Notes under the pieces: model-generated
Database searches by the model: none
What the model saw: only the letters and a program-made list of their open reading frames with translations
Told to the model about the DNA's origin: nothing
From: Christensenella sp. UBA2853
GTDB lineage: Bacteria; Bacillota; Clostridia; Christensenellales; Aristaeellaceae
Assembly (NCBI GenBank): GCA_002350845.1
Contig: DEFL01000039.1
Location: 19,535 to 83,534 of the forward strand
Length of the DNA stretch: 64,000 bases
Reading direction: 5' to 3'
Position numbers and translations under genes: made by a program
In this document: positions 39,673 to 48,805 of the stretch, piece by piece
How positions within the stretch are numbered: the first letter of the stretch is position 1
Layout of the letters: each line of letters starts with the position of its first letter

Positions 39673-39704
39673 AAGCGCCGGAAATCCGGCGCTTTCTCTT
39701 TCTT
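39673..39704. terminator. Terminator between nagA and udk
   Basis: AAGCGCCGG (39673-39681) pairs with CCGGCGCTT (39686-39694) around AAAT, followed by TTCTCTTTCTT. The minus-strand side has TTCTTTT, so it may act on both genes. Confidence 0.88.
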
Positions 39705-39715
39705 AGAGCAGGCGA

Positions 39716-40336
39716 TCAGAAAAAGCCTCTTTTGCTCAGCTCATCCTGAACATAACCTGCAAGAATATCGACAATGCGTGCGTTTCTGCCGCCGCCTGCG
39801 ACGATGACATCAGCATAATTGACATAGTTTCGGATATACTTGTCATACATGGGTTTCACTGTAGTCAGATACTGGGAAGCAATGCCGTCAATGTCACGTC
39901 CGCGCTCTTTGATATCCCGCTCAATTCGACGGAGCAGACAGATATCAGGCTCAACTTTCATGTACAGTTTCAGATACATCAGGTCTCTGAGACGCTCATC
40001 ATGAAAGCAGTGAATTCCTTCAAGGATCATGACATCACGGGGCCAGATGAGTTCATCGGAGTCAGCACGGCAGTGCTCAGCGTAGTTGTATCTTTTCCTT
40101 GTAATCGGTTCGCCGCGCATCAGCGTCTGGATATCGGAAAGCAGAAGATCATGATCAAAGATCTCAGGCTCGTCATAGTTCAGGAGCTTGCGTTCTTCAA
40201 AGGAAAGGTTGGGGTGATCCAGATAATAGGCATCCTGCTGCAAAACAAAGCAGCGTTCACCGATTCTTGCTTTGAGTTCGTCCGCCAGAGTGGACTTACC
40301 GCTGCCGCTTGCACCACAGATTCCAATAAACAGCAT
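39716..40336 (-). CDS. udk: Uridine kinase
   Basis: This 206-residue P-loop kinase phosphorylates uridine and cytidine for pyrimidine salvage. It has Walker A GASGSGKST, the substrate region LQQDAYYLDHPNLSFEERK, NYDEPEIFDHDLL, and the lid segment RRIERDIKERGRD. CAGGGGG precedes the ATG by 9 bases. It lies downstream of yajC on the same strand but behind a terminator, and I see no separate strong promoter. Bacterial uridine kinases and some phosphoribulokinase-like proteins share this fold; the DAYY motif favours uridine kinase. Confidence 0.92.
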   Translation of the reverse strand: MLFIGICGASGSGKSTLADELKARIGERCFVLQQDAYYLDHPNLSFEERKLLNYDEPEIFDHDLLLSDIQTLMRGEPITRKRYNYAEHCRADSDELIWPRDVMILEGIHCFHDERLRDLMYLKLYMKVEPDICLLRRIERDIKERGRDIDGIASQYLTTVKPMYDKYIRNYVNYADVIVAGGGRNARIVDILAGYVQDELSKRGFF

Positions 40337-40356
40337 GGTTCTTTACCCCCTGTTTC

Positions 40357-40388
40357 ATAAAAAGCCCGCAGAGTCGCGGGCTTTTGCA
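40357..40388 (-). terminator. Intrinsic terminator after yajC
   Basis: AAAGCCCGC (40361-40369) pairs with GCGGGCTTT (40376-40384); on the minus strand it is followed by TTTTTAT. Confidence 0.9.
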
Positions 40389-40399
40389 TTGTATGATTG

Positions 40400-40822
40400 T
40401 CAATTCAAGGATTCAGAATCATTTTCGATTGTGACTTCCTCGACGCTTCTGATACCCCAGCGTGCGATCACCATTGTCATGTTCTGATTGCCAACAGCCA
40501 GTGTTACGGTGTCATCCTTGATCTGAGTGATCGTTCCATAGATGCCGCCAATGGTGCAGACACGGTCAGACACCTTCAGATTGTTCAGCATCTCTTTAAC
40601 CTGCTTGTCTTTTTTCTGCTGCGGACGGATCAACATAAAATAGAAAACAACGAAGATCAGAACCATGGGCAGCAGTGTCGTGATAATAGAAACGACAGGA
40701 TTGATTTCTGCCACTTCTTCTGCAGTAGCAGTTGCAGCAGTTGCAGTGGTTCCTGCGGCAGCAGCAGCTTCTTCAGCAACTGCACTGGCGACACCGACAA
40801 GCTTATAAAACAATTCCATCAT
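40400..40822 (-). CDS. yajC: Preprotein translocase accessory subunit YajC
   Basis: This 140-residue protein has an Ala/Thr-rich N-terminal segment, one transmembrane helix (LLPMVLIFVVFYFMLIRPQQ) ending in the hallmark RPQQKKDKQ, and the small domain LKVSDRVCTIGGIYGTITQI. YajC associates with SecDF and YidC at the Sec translocon. AAGGGG precedes the two adjacent ATG codons (40822 and 40819). secD and secF are not in the window, so yajC is here a single-gene unit with its own promoter and terminator. Confidence 0.95.
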   Translation of the reverse strand: MMELFYKLVGVASAVAEEAAAAAGTTATAATATAEEVAEINPVVSIITTLLPMVLIFVVFYFMLIRPQQKKDKQVKEMLNNLKVSDRVCTIGGIYGTITQIKDDTVTLAVGNQNMTMVIARWGIRSVEEVTIENDSESLN

Positions 40823-40852
40823 AATCGAACCCCTTTCAGAATATCAGACTTA

Positions 40853-40881
40853 ATTATAACAGGAAAAAAAGGAGTGTACAA
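40853..40881 (-). promoter_or_regulatory. Promoter of yajC
   Basis: On the minus strand TTGTAC (40881-40876), a 17-base spacer, and TATAAT (40858-40853). Confidence 0.8.
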
Positions 40882-40978
40882 GTATAGAAAGCATTTTCTT
40901 TTATTCTGCAGCGGAGAGGTGGATTTCGCGTTGATGAAAAATGAATTGGTACAGGTCTCCCCAGACATTTGAAAAATC

Positions 40979-40987
40979 TGATATAAT
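40979..40987 (+). promoter_or_regulatory. Extended -10 promoter of the pectinesterase gene
   Basis: TG-A-TATAAT at 40979-40987, 27 bases before the ATG. No clear -35. Confidence 0.55.
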
Positions 40988-41014
40988 GCATTCTGAAAGG
41001 ATTGGTAGAAAGAA

Positions 41015-41962
41015 ATGGCAGGATATGAGATCAGCATTCGCCCCGGAGCATCCATCACTGATGCGGTCAAAAGCATTCCCGATGATGGCCAGGATGCCGT
41101 TTTGCATCTTTCAGAAGGTGTTTTTCATGAGAAAGTGGAAATCACGAGACCGCATACCACCATTGAGGGATGTGGGGCTGAAAAAACAGTCATTACCTGG
41201 AATGACAGAGCGACAGACATCCTTGATGACGGAGTGAAGCGGGGAACCTTTCGAACCGCGACGCTGCGCACAGATGCCGATTACATCACACTTCGCGCTA
41301 TGACCATCCGCAATGACTGCGGTCCAAGAGATGAAGCAGGGCAGTGTATTGCACTTTATGCAGACGGCGATTTTCTGCTCTGTGAAGACTGCTGTCTTGT
41401 CTCTTACCAGGACACGCTGTTTACTGCACCACTTCCGCCGACTGAAGTGATCAAAGGTGGCTTTACCGGCCCAAAACAGTTTGCACCGAGAAAACCGCAG
41501 AGGCATGTCTATCGAAGAGACAGGATCAGCGGCGACATTGATTTTATCTTTGGGGGTGCGGCCGCGTGGTTTGAACAGTGTGATATTGTTTCTGTTGACG
41601 GACGCGGATGCAGGGAAACACCTTATGTCGGTTATTGTACCGCGGCATCCACCCCGGAGGGGCAGGCTTTTGGATATGTCTTCCATCAGTGCCGCTTCCT
41701 GCGGGAGAATGTGCCGGATGGTTCTGTATATCTGGGAAGACCCTGGAGAAGCTTTGCAAAAACAGTGATGATTGACTGCTTTTTTGACCGGCATATCTGC
41801 TGTGAGGCTTTTCATGACTGGGACAAAGAAGAGTTCCACAAACATGGAATGTATGCGGTCTATCCCGCAAACGATTTTTCTTCATCCATGAAATATGCAA
41901 GAGTGCTGACAGACGCTGAAGCCGCACAGATGACAGAAACAGCGCTTCTGGAGTCGATGTAA
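41015..41962 (+). CDS. Pectinesterase (carbohydrate esterase family 8), apparently cytoplasmic
   Basis: This 315-residue right-handed beta-helix enzyme removes methyl esters from pectin. Family motifs: GQCIALYADGDFLLCEDC, VSYQDTLF (catalytic Asp region), SGDIDFIFGGAAAWFE (nucleophile Asp) and VYLGRPWRSFAKTV (arginine). There is no signal peptide, and the protein starts within the domain (MAGYEISIRPGASITDAV), so it is expected to act inside the cell on imported oligogalacturonides, as proposed for some gut Firmicutes. No pectate lyase or uronate pathway gene is adjacent. AAAGGATT is a weak ribosome binding site. Confidence 0.9.
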   Translation: MAGYEISIRPGASITDAVKSIPDDGQDAVLHLSEGVFHEKVEITRPHTTIEGCGAEKTVITWNDRATDILDDGVKRGTFRTATLRTDADYITLRAMTIRNDCGPRDEAGQCIALYADGDFLLCEDCCLVSYQDTLFTAPLPPTEVIKGGFTGPKQFAPRKPQRHVYRRDRISGDIDFIFGGAAAWFEQCDIVSVDGRGCRETPYVGYCTAASTPEGQAFGYVFHQCRFLRENVPDGSVYLGRPWRSFAKTVMIDCFFDRHICCEAFHDWDKEEFHKHGMYAVYPANDFSSSMKYARVLTDAEAAQMTETALLESM

Positions 41963-41965
41963 ATT

Positions 41966-41994
41966 TTGCGTTTTTGTAGTACTCATGTTATACT
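41966..41994 (+). promoter_or_regulatory. Promoter of the CBS/CorC membrane protein gene
   Basis: TTGCGT (41966-41971), a 17-base spacer with TGT before the -10, and TATACT (41989-41994). Confidence 0.72.
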
Positions 41995-42042
41995 ATTTCA
42001 ATAGGAAACTGATGTTTCCCAATATTTAAAGAGGTGATTTTT

Positions 42043-43395
42043 TTGGCATCAGACCCGATAGGCGGTCCGATAGCATGCCTGTGTATTCTGATTTTGGCAC
42101 ATGCATATCTGGCAAACGCTGAAGCTGCACTGAACACAATGCATGAGGATGCTCCGAAACCGGATGAAGAAGATACGGTTCGTCTCGGTGAAAAACTGAG
42201 TCAGATGATTCAGGAACCGAAGAAATATATACTTGCCCTTCGAATCTGCAGAAACCTGTGTGTCCTTTTTGCGGGAGGAATTGCAGCTTATATCTTTTTA
42301 CCCATGATCTCCGAACAGCTTCCTGCTGCCTGGAACAATATATATATTAAACTGATCGTGCTGCTTGCAGTTGAACTGCTGCTGATGCTGTGCTTCCAGG
42401 TGTTTGGGTTTGCGATTCCACAGTTCAGGGGAACGAAATTCGCGGAGAAGACAGCAAAGCGTACGGCTCCCATGGTTCGCTTTCTGGCTGGAGTCATGAG
42501 TCCCACGGTATGGATGGTTGATGTCATGGTTCGATTCCTGTCGGGACTGACAGGATCAGAGCTCCCGCAGGAAGATGAAGTCACCGAAGATGATATTCTT
42601 CAAATGGTTGATATGGGCGGTGAAACCGGCGCCATTGAAGAAAACGAAAAGGAAATGATCGAGAACATCTTCGAGTTTAATAATCAGACAGCAGAAGACA
42701 TCATGGTCCATCGGACGGACGTCACAAGCATTTGGGTCGGGGATGACAGGGAGACTGTCATCAAAACGATTCTCGATACCGGGTTGAGCCGGTTCCCGGT
42801 CTATGACCAGGACATTGATGATATTATTGGCATTCTCAGCACGCGGGATTATCTTCTGAATACGCATCGCAAGGAACCAAAACCGATTCGGAGTCTTCTG
42901 CGCGAAGCCTATTTTGTTCCGGAGCATGTGGCTGCTGATGTGCTGTTTCGAAATATGCAGAAGAAAAAAATGCATATGGCGATCGTTGTGGATGAATACG
43001 GCGGAATGAGCGGAATCGTGACCATGGAAGACCTGCTCGAACAGATTGTCGGCAACATTTATGACGAGTTCGACCCGCAGGCGGAAGTGGAAATTGTGCA
43101 GGTGGGGCCGAATCTGTGGAGAATATCCGGTGCTGCGACGCTGGAGGATATTGCGGAGCAGCTGAATGTCGAACTGCCGGAAGATGAAGACTATGATACG
43201 CTGGGCGGCATGGTTTTCAATCAGCTGACTACGATCCCGAAAGATGGAAGTCATCCTGAGGTTGATCTGTACGGACTGCATATTCTTGTTGAAAAACTGG
43301 AAGATCATCGTATAGAAACAGCGCTGGTCAGTAAAACCGATATCGCTGAGGAATCCGAAGAACCATCAGGAGAAACAGAGACTGAAGCTGACTGA
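42043..43395 (+). CDS. CNNM/CorC (HlyC) family membrane protein with CBS domains
   Basis: This 450-residue protein has a DUF21-type membrane domain (three to four helices, e.g. ILILAHAYLANAEAALNTM and LIVLLAVELLLMLCFQVFG), a CBS pair (EDIMVHRTDVTSIWVGDDRE and MHMAIVVDEYGGMSGIVTME), and the CorC_HlyC domain (NLWRISGAATLEDIAEQLNV). Relatives take part in magnesium or cobalt efflux; the old label hemolysin is misleading. The likely start is TTG at 42043, six bases after GAGGTG; a GTG at 42034 lies within that site. The C-terminal tail is acidic. mgtE, another magnesium gene, is 9 kb away. Confidence 0.9.
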   Translation: MASDPIGGPIACLCILILAHAYLANAEAALNTMHEDAPKPDEEDTVRLGEKLSQMIQEPKKYILALRICRNLCVLFAGGIAAYIFLPMISEQLPAAWNNIYIKLIVLLAVELLLMLCFQVFGFAIPQFRGTKFAEKTAKRTAPMVRFLAGVMSPTVWMVDVMVRFLSGLTGSELPQEDEVTEDDILQMVDMGGETGAIEENEKEMIENIFEFNNQTAEDIMVHRTDVTSIWVGDDRETVIKTILDTGLSRFPVYDQDIDDIIGILSTRDYLLNTHRKEPKPIRSLLREAYFVPEHVAADVLFRNMQKKKMHMAIVVDEYGGMSGIVTMEDLLEQIVGNIYDEFDPQAEVEIVQVGPNLWRISGAATLEDIAEQLNVELPEDEDYDTLGGMVFNQLTTIPKDGSHPEVDLYGLHILVEKLEDHRIETALVSKTDIAEESEEPSGETETEAD

Positions 43396-43446
43396 TGCAC
43401 ATACGGCAGGATCAGGCTCTGAGGGTGCATTGACCGTGTATTTTTA

Positions 43447-43475
43447 TTGACAATCCATGTCAGATCAATTAATAT
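43447..43475 (+). promoter_or_regulatory. Promoter of the large SdrD_B-repeat protein gene
   Basis: TTGACA (43447-43452), a 17-base spacer, and TAATAT (43470-43475), 60 bases before the ATG. Confidence 0.82.
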
Positions 43476-43535
43476 CAATATTGGAGTATTTTGTTTATTG
43501 AAATGCTCCAATTGTTTTTGGGAGGAACCCGCTGT

Positions 43536-46500
43536 ATGAGAAAATGTGTAAGCCTCGTTTTGTGCATGACAATGCTTTTGACTCTGTTCATGCCCATCGC
43601 CATGGCAGACGCAAATGATACGACGCTGGAAGTGAGTCTGTATGGAATGACGCTTCTGCCGACCGGCGAATGGCGTTCCGAGGCGATCGCAGGCTCATTT
43701 ACTGTATATCAGGATGGGAAAAGTATCAGCAGACTGACCGTGAACGCATTCGGGAGCACAAAGGCTTCACTTGCCAGCGGCTCTGAAGTGACTCTTGTTC
43801 CTGAACCCGGAACGATCACCAAGGGCTATCAGGTTGAAGAGGCAGGGTATACGATTGCCATTTCAAGCGGCTGCAACAACACTGCTCATATTATTGCTTA
43901 TGCCGACTCTGGTCTGTTTGATGTCTATGCAGATGGAGCACGGACATTCGAAATCACTTCAGCGCCCAAAGATAATGCACAGGATGTCTTCTTTTCTGAA
44001 GACGTTTTTACCATGTCCTTCCAGACATCCAATGAGGGCGTATATTCTCTGGCGGAACCGATTCCCTCTGGAGATTACATTCTGACAGATACCGAAAACG
44101 GAAAGACATATGAATTCACAGTCATTCCGTTCCGTGGCAATTCCAATGAGATCACAGTCATTGATGCGCGGGCACAGAGTGCAGGCGTGATTGCTGCAAA
44201 TCCGTCGACTGAAGTGCCTGCTACACCTACAGCCGAACCCACCGCAACGCCGACCGCAGTTCCGACTGCAACGCCGACGGCTGAGCCGACTGCAACGCCG
44301 ACCGCAGTTCCGACTGCAACGCCGACGGCTGAGCCGACTGCAACACCGACAGCAGTTCCGACCGCCACCCCGACGATTGAACCGACTGCAACGCCGACCG
44401 CAGTTCCGACTGCCACCCCGACGGTTGAACCGACTGCAACGCCGACCGCAGTTCCGACTGCAACGCCGACGGCTGAACCCACCGCAACACCGACAGCAGT
44501 TCCGACTGCCACCCCGACGGCAGAACCGACTGCCACGCCGACAGCAGTTCCGACCGCGGTTCCGACGGCTGAACCGACCGCTGAGCCGACGGCTGAACCG
44601 ACAACTGCTCCCGCGGATGAATCAGCTGATGCTGCTTTGATGAACAGAGGCAGCGAAGAGGAAGAACAGGCTGGTAATCTTGCGCTTGCTTTCCTGATGC
44701 CCGAAGAATCCGAGGCACTTGAATACATTGTTTTCCAGGACAAGGACAAAGTAGCAACCGGAACGAACAGCGATTCAACGGTAAAAACCATTGATCTTCC
44801 GGCTGGACGCTACAGAGTCCAGATCAACCTTCCTGCCTCTCTGTATTTGAATGCCATCAACGGTACACAGATCAACCGTTCCGGTAAACTGACCTGGGAA
44901 GTTGCACTGGATGCAGACCTGTCCACTTATGAAATCACCGTGAAAAAACTTCTTTCCATTGAAGGCACAGTTCTGAATGTTCCGGATGGCATTCAGGTCA
45001 CTGTGACAGGCGGTGAAGGCAAAAAAGAAACAAAGACTGCCTCTGGCGCATTCTCTGTTGAGGGTCTGATTCCGTCTTCCTATGTGGTCTCACTGGAACT
45101 GCCTCAGGGAGAATACAGCGGGGATCAGTGGAACTTCACAAATGGATATGATATGGTGATTGCTCAGATGAGCCTGGATCTGTCTGAGTCCCGTACACTT
45201 TCTGCAATAGCTGGTCCGGAACCGGAGACCGTTGCTGCGGCACCCGAAACAGAAGAGCAGACTGCGACGAATGTCGAAGAAGAACAACAGAAAGAAGAAA
45301 TCAAAGCTGAAGAGAGTGAGACTCCTGCTGAGCAGACTGCCTCAGAGGATACAAATATGCCTGAAGAGGATCTGACAAAGTATGCTCTCTACAGTCAGCT
45401 TCTCGATGATGCAGAAAAACAGTTTATTCCTCTGCGTGAACTGAAACACAAGGACGTGAACGGAACTGCAAGCATTGATGTTCATGTGTTCAACGACGGC
45501 AACCACAATGGCGAATGCGGACCTTATGAAGCAGATCTTGCCGATGTCGAAGTCGATCTGATTCTGAAAGGTGATGAAGACTGCATCGTTGGGTCAACGA
45601 TCACCGGCTCCGATGGCATGGCCATTTTCACCGACCTTCCTGCCGGCGACTATATCATCCGCAGCTCACTTCCTGTCTACTATGGTTATGGTGAAAAAGG
45701 AAAGTACAGTGACAGCCTCTCGTCGAGCATCATGAACAGACAGAGTGCCCAGAACCAGGAAAGCGCTCCGATTCATGTAGACGTTGACCAGACCTATCGT
45801 GTTGGTATCGGCGCAACGAAGGCCTGTGGTTTTTCCGGCCAGGTATGGCTTGATGACGGCGACGGAATCCGTCAGGAATCCGAACCCGGCCAGGGCGGCG
45901 TGCTTGTAGAGATGATTGGTCTTCACAATGGCCTGACCTATCAGATCCTGACCGGTGAGGACGGTTATTTCAACTTCACACAGCTCCGGTACGGCAATTA
46001 CAAATTCAAGGTCTCTCTGCCTGAAGGGTATATGTTCACATCTGCCTCCAAGAAAGGCGGAAACAACCGCTCTGTTTTCACTTCCGACGGGAAGAGTGTT
46101 GCTGCCCGGAATATCATTTATGACAAGACGAGCAATATCAGTGAGATGAATGTTGGTGTTGTCTCTGAGGGCAACATCTATGGCACCGCTTTCAAGGATT
46201 ACAACTATAACGGTATCTTTGATGAAGGCGACCAGCCGATGGCCGGGGTCAAACTGACGGTCTATCGCGGCAATACTGGAAACGATTACGGAACCGTCAC
46301 CACAGGCCAGGACGGCACGTACATCTTCAGAGCACTTCGCAATAATAAATATCGGGTGGAAGCCAATCTCCCCAAGGATGATTCCCTCTATACCGTCATC
46401 GGAACCGGGGAGGAGGCCAACCGGTTCTCTGCAAAAGGCAGAGATGCCTCTGTTACGAACATCGAGGTTGGAGCAGGCGAATCCATCAAAGTCAATGTGG

Positions 46501-48581
46501 GTGCAGTCTATTACGCAACTGTCACAGGATCTGCCTTCTATGATGACAACTTCAACGGTGTCAGGGACGGCAATGAAAAAATCATTTCCGGTCTGACCGT
46601 GAATCTGCTTGCAGAGGATGGCTCTGTGGTGGACAGCACACGCACGGATGCCAAGGGCACCTACACCTTTGATAAAGTATTTCCCGGAACTTACAGCATT
46701 TTCATGAAGGCTGTTGATGGATATGCTTTCACGAGGCTGGGCGAAAACAATATCATTGTTTCCAAAGGCAATGGTGAAGGCGCCAGCGATCCGGTTGTCG
46801 TCGTCATGGGTGAAACCTATTCTGGCATGGACGCCGGCCTCGTTGCTCCAGGCTATGTATCCGGTGTTCTTTTCGGCGACGCGAATGATAACGGCATTCA
46901 GGATGCAGGGGAAAAGGGACTGAAAAACACCAAAGTCCGTCTGATCAATGAAGAGACGTCTGAAGTGTACAGCCTGGTCATTTCCGATGCTGCTGAATAT
47001 CGTTTCGATGCTGTTCTGCCGGGCAAGTATCATGCTGAGATTGATATCCCTGAGAATGCTGTCTATATCGATCATACCAACGGATGGACAGTGGAAGGGC
47101 TGACAGCGAAAAGCGCAGGATTTTCCATGAACTCCGGTGACCGGAAAGAGCTCCCGGTGCTGGGAGCCCTGACCCTGGGTTCGATCACAGGCACAGCATT
47201 TGACAATCCGCTTGCAGATGGCAACTGGACGAATGACAGTCAGGGCATGCAAGGCGTAACGGTTTCTCTGATGACGGTCAAAGGTGAGGTCTTTGCGCAT
47301 GTGGAGACCGGCGCGGATGGATACTTTGAGATCCGTAATATTCGACCGGCTACCTATCTGCTGTCTGTGACCATTCCGGATGGAAAAGTCGTTTCCAGAA
47401 AAGCCAATATTACACTTCCCATTGAAAGCTGCAAACAGGTGCAGACTGTTCCGCTGGACTTCAAGATGGGGGATATCTATCTTGGTCAGATGATCGGTTG
47501 TGTTCTTCCGGGAACGCTGTCTGGTGATGCATGGCTGGATGAAAACAGCAATGGACGCTGGGATGATGGTGAAAGACCTGCTGTCGGTGAAACGATCTAT
47601 GTATATGACATTGAGACCGGTACCAATCTGTCCACACTGACAACAGATGAAAATGGTGTATTTACTAATGCCGGAATGATCCCCGGTCAGTACCGTCTGG
47701 TCTATATTCCTGACAGTCTGACGATCGCTGCCCCTGAAGGGGAATCGAGCTTCTCTGCGTTCTCGGGACAGCTGATGACCCAGCCCATTGCACTGAGTGC
47801 AGGCAGCGAAATTGTTGATCTGCATCTCGGACTGATGCGGTATACGGATATCCGCGGTAAGGTCTGGTTCGATGAAAACGGCAGTATCGAGGGACTCTCC
47901 AATGCTCAGCTGACACTGCTAGACAAAGATGGAAATGTCCTTCAGAGAACGACCAGTGCGGATGACGGAGCTTATGCGTTTACACGTTTGCTGCCAGCCT
48001 CTTATGAGATCAATGTGACACTTCCTGAAGGTCATGTTGTCGTGGAGGCAGATGACAGCCGGCTCCAGGATGGCAGCCTGCGCAGCTGCATGCTCTATGT
48101 CAACAGGAGAAACGGATCGACCGGTCAGTTTGAGCTGAAGATGGGCGATACCCTTGCGAACATGGATGTTGGAAGTGTAACGCCCGGAACGCTTGGAGAT
48201 TTCCTGTGGCTGGATATCAATGGAAACGGGCTTCAGGATTCCGGCGAACTCGGTATTCCTAATGTGACTGTACGGCTTTTGCGCAATGAAAAAGAAATTG
48301 CAAGAACGGTGACGGATCAGTACGGTTTCTATCTGTTCAATGATCTGTATCCTTCGTACTATATTCTCCAGCCTGAGCTTCCGAGTGAAGTCAAGCCGAC
48401 TCAGTACCGTGATGATTATTCCGGCATTGTTTCCGTGCTGGATGAGAATGGCTTCTCTGTTCCTGTTTCGGTTTACTCCAATGCAGCGAACTATAATGCG
48501 GACATGGGCGCCGTTCCGGTCACGCCGGGCGTCTATCCGAACGGATACGGGCAGGGCGCAACGCAGAACTGGGTGAAATAA
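43536..48581 (+). CDS. Large exported repeat protein with nine SdrD_B-like modules
   Basis: This 1681-residue protein has a signal peptide (MRKCVSLVLCMTMLLTLFMP, cut near AMA|DA), a Thr/Pro/Ala repeat region at about residues 227-355, a Glu-rich segment near 570-610, and nine modules from about residue 645 to the end. Each begins with a motif like GxxWxDxNxNGxxDxGE, typical of SdrD_B (Cna B-like) calcium-binding domains, spaced about 112 residues apart. Approximate module starts: 45472, 45832, 46174, 46519, 46857, 47182, 47517, 47850, 48194. No LPxTG anchor or C-terminal membrane span is present. Start chosen at 43536, ten bases after GGAGG. A surface stalk or matrix adhesin is inferred. Confidence 0.88.
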   Translation: MRKCVSLVLCMTMLLTLFMPIAMADANDTTLEVSLYGMTLLPTGEWRSEAIAGSFTVYQDGKSISRLTVNAFGSTKASLASGSEVTLVPEPGTITKGYQVEEAGYTIAISSGCNNTAHIIAYADSGLFDVYADGARTFEITSAPKDNAQDVFFSEDVFTMSFQTSNEGVYSLAEPIPSGDYILTDTENGKTYEFTVIPFRGNSNEITVIDARAQSAGVIAANPSTEVPATPTAEPTATPTAVPTATPTAEPTATPTAVPTATPTAEPTATPTAVPTATPTIEPTATPTAVPTATPTVEPTATPTAVPTATPTAEPTATPTAVPTATPTAEPTATPTAVPTAVPTAEPTAEPTAEPTTAPADESADAALMNRGSEEEEQAGNLALAFLMPEESEALEYIVFQDKDKVATGTNSDSTVKTIDLPAGRYRVQINLPASLYLNAINGTQINRSGKLTWEVALDADLSTYEITVKKLLSIEGTVLNVPDGIQVTVTGGEGKKETKTASGAFSVEGLIPSSYVVSLELPQGEYSGDQWNFTNGYDMVIAQMSLDLSESRTLSAIAGPEPETVAAAPETEEQTATNVEEEQQKEEIKAEESETPAEQTASEDTNMPEEDLTKYALYSQLLDDAEKQFIPLRELKHKDVNGTASIDVHVFNDGNHNGECGPYEADLADVEVDLILKGDEDCIVGSTITGSDGMAIFTDLPAGDYIIRSSLPVYYGYGEKGKYSDSLSSSIMNRQSAQNQESAPIHVDVDQTYRVGIGATKACGFSGQVWLDDGDGIRQESEPGQGGVLVEMIGLHNGLTYQILTGEDGYFNFTQLRYGNYKFKVSLPEGYMFTSASKKGGNNRSVFTSDGKSVAARNIIYDKTSNISEMNVGVVSEGNIYGTAFKDYNYNGIFDEGDQPMAGVKLTVYRGNTGNDYGTVTTGQDGTYIFRALRNNKYRVEANLPKDDSLYTVIGTGEEANRFSAKGRDASVTNIEVGAGESIKVNVGAVYYATVTGSAFYDDNFNGVRDGNEKIISGLTVNLLAEDGSVVDSTRTDAKGTYTFDKVFPGTYSIFMKAVDGYAFTRLGENNIIVSKGNGEGASDPVVVVMGETYSGMDAGLVAPGYVSGVLFGDANDNGIQDAGEKGLKNTKVRLINEETSEVYSLVISDAAEYRFDAVLPGKYHAEIDIPENAVYIDHTNGWTVEGLTAKSAGFSMNSGDRKELPVLGALTLGSITGTAFDNPLADGNWTNDSQGMQGVTVSLMTVKGEVFAHVETGADGYFEIRNIRPATYLLSVTIPDGKVVSRKANITLPIESCKQVQTVPLDFKMGDIYLGQMIGCVLPGTLSGDAWLDENSNGRWDDGERPAVGETIYVYDIETGTNLSTLTTDENGVFTNAGMIPGQYRLVYIPDSLTIAAPEGESSFSAFSGQLMTQPIALSAGSEIVDLHLGLMRYTDIRGKVWFDENGSIEGLSNAQLTLLDKDGNVLQRTTSADDGAYAFTRLLPASYEINVTLPEGHVVVEADDSRLQDGSLRSCMLYVNRRNGSTGQFELKMGDTLANMDVGSVTPGTLGDFLWLDINGNGLQDSGELGIPNVTVRLLRNEKEIARTVTDQYGFYLFNDLYPSYYILQPELPSEVKPTQYRDDYSGIVSVLDENGFSVPVSVYSNAANYNADMGAVPVTPGVYPNGYGQGATQNWVK
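44232..44567 (+). repeat. Seven tandem 48-bp repeats coding for Thr-Pro-rich 16-residue units
   Basis: Seven units of 48 bp encode AEPTATPTAVPTATPT with small changes (IEP, VEP and a final AVP variant), followed by shorter AEPT units to about 44606. The length suggests a proline-rich spacer, a probable site of copy-number change. Confidence 0.93.
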
Positions 48582-48589
48582 AAGAAAAG

Positions 48590-48632
48590 AGCAGGGGATC
48601 GGTAAAAGTCAATACCGGTTCCCTGTTTTTTC
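48590..48632 (+). terminator. Intrinsic terminator of the SdrD_B protein gene
   Basis: CAGGGGATCGGTA (48592-48604) pairs, with G-U pairs, with TACCGGTTCCCTG (48613-48625), followed by TTTTTT. Confidence 0.88.
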
Positions 48633-48726
48633 ATGCAGAATTGCATGCTGATCGACAAAGTGAAAGTGTTCTGACGCTTTTTGAGGGCTGCAGGCAGAAA
48701 ATGGGTCCATCGATTACAGGCACGCG

Positions 48727-48755
48727 TTGCACAGGGTGGGCAAATCTGATATAAT
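48727..48755 (+). promoter_or_regulatory. Promoter of cysS-dnaX
   Basis: TTGCAC (48727-48732), a 17-base spacer, and TATAAT (48750-48755), about 50 bases before the cysS ATG. There is no room for a T-box leader. Confidence 0.8.
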
Positions 48756-48805
48756 GCCGCTTGCAGCGACATGGAAAAGTGCGCGTAAATCAGGAGGCAG
48801 TTTAT

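Noticed and set aside
44232..44606. Regular short repeats considered as a CRISPR array
   Set aside because: The units are contiguous, in frame, without unique spacers, and code for a Thr-Pro linker within a long gene.
45666..47825. A 719-codon minus-strand frame opposite the SdrD_B modules
   Set aside because: It mirrors the repeat modules and has no ribosome site or recognisable domain.
43536..48581. Sortase-anchored surface adhesin
   Set aside because: The C-terminus ends in NGYGQGATQNWVK without LPxTG, a hydrophobic span or a basic tail.
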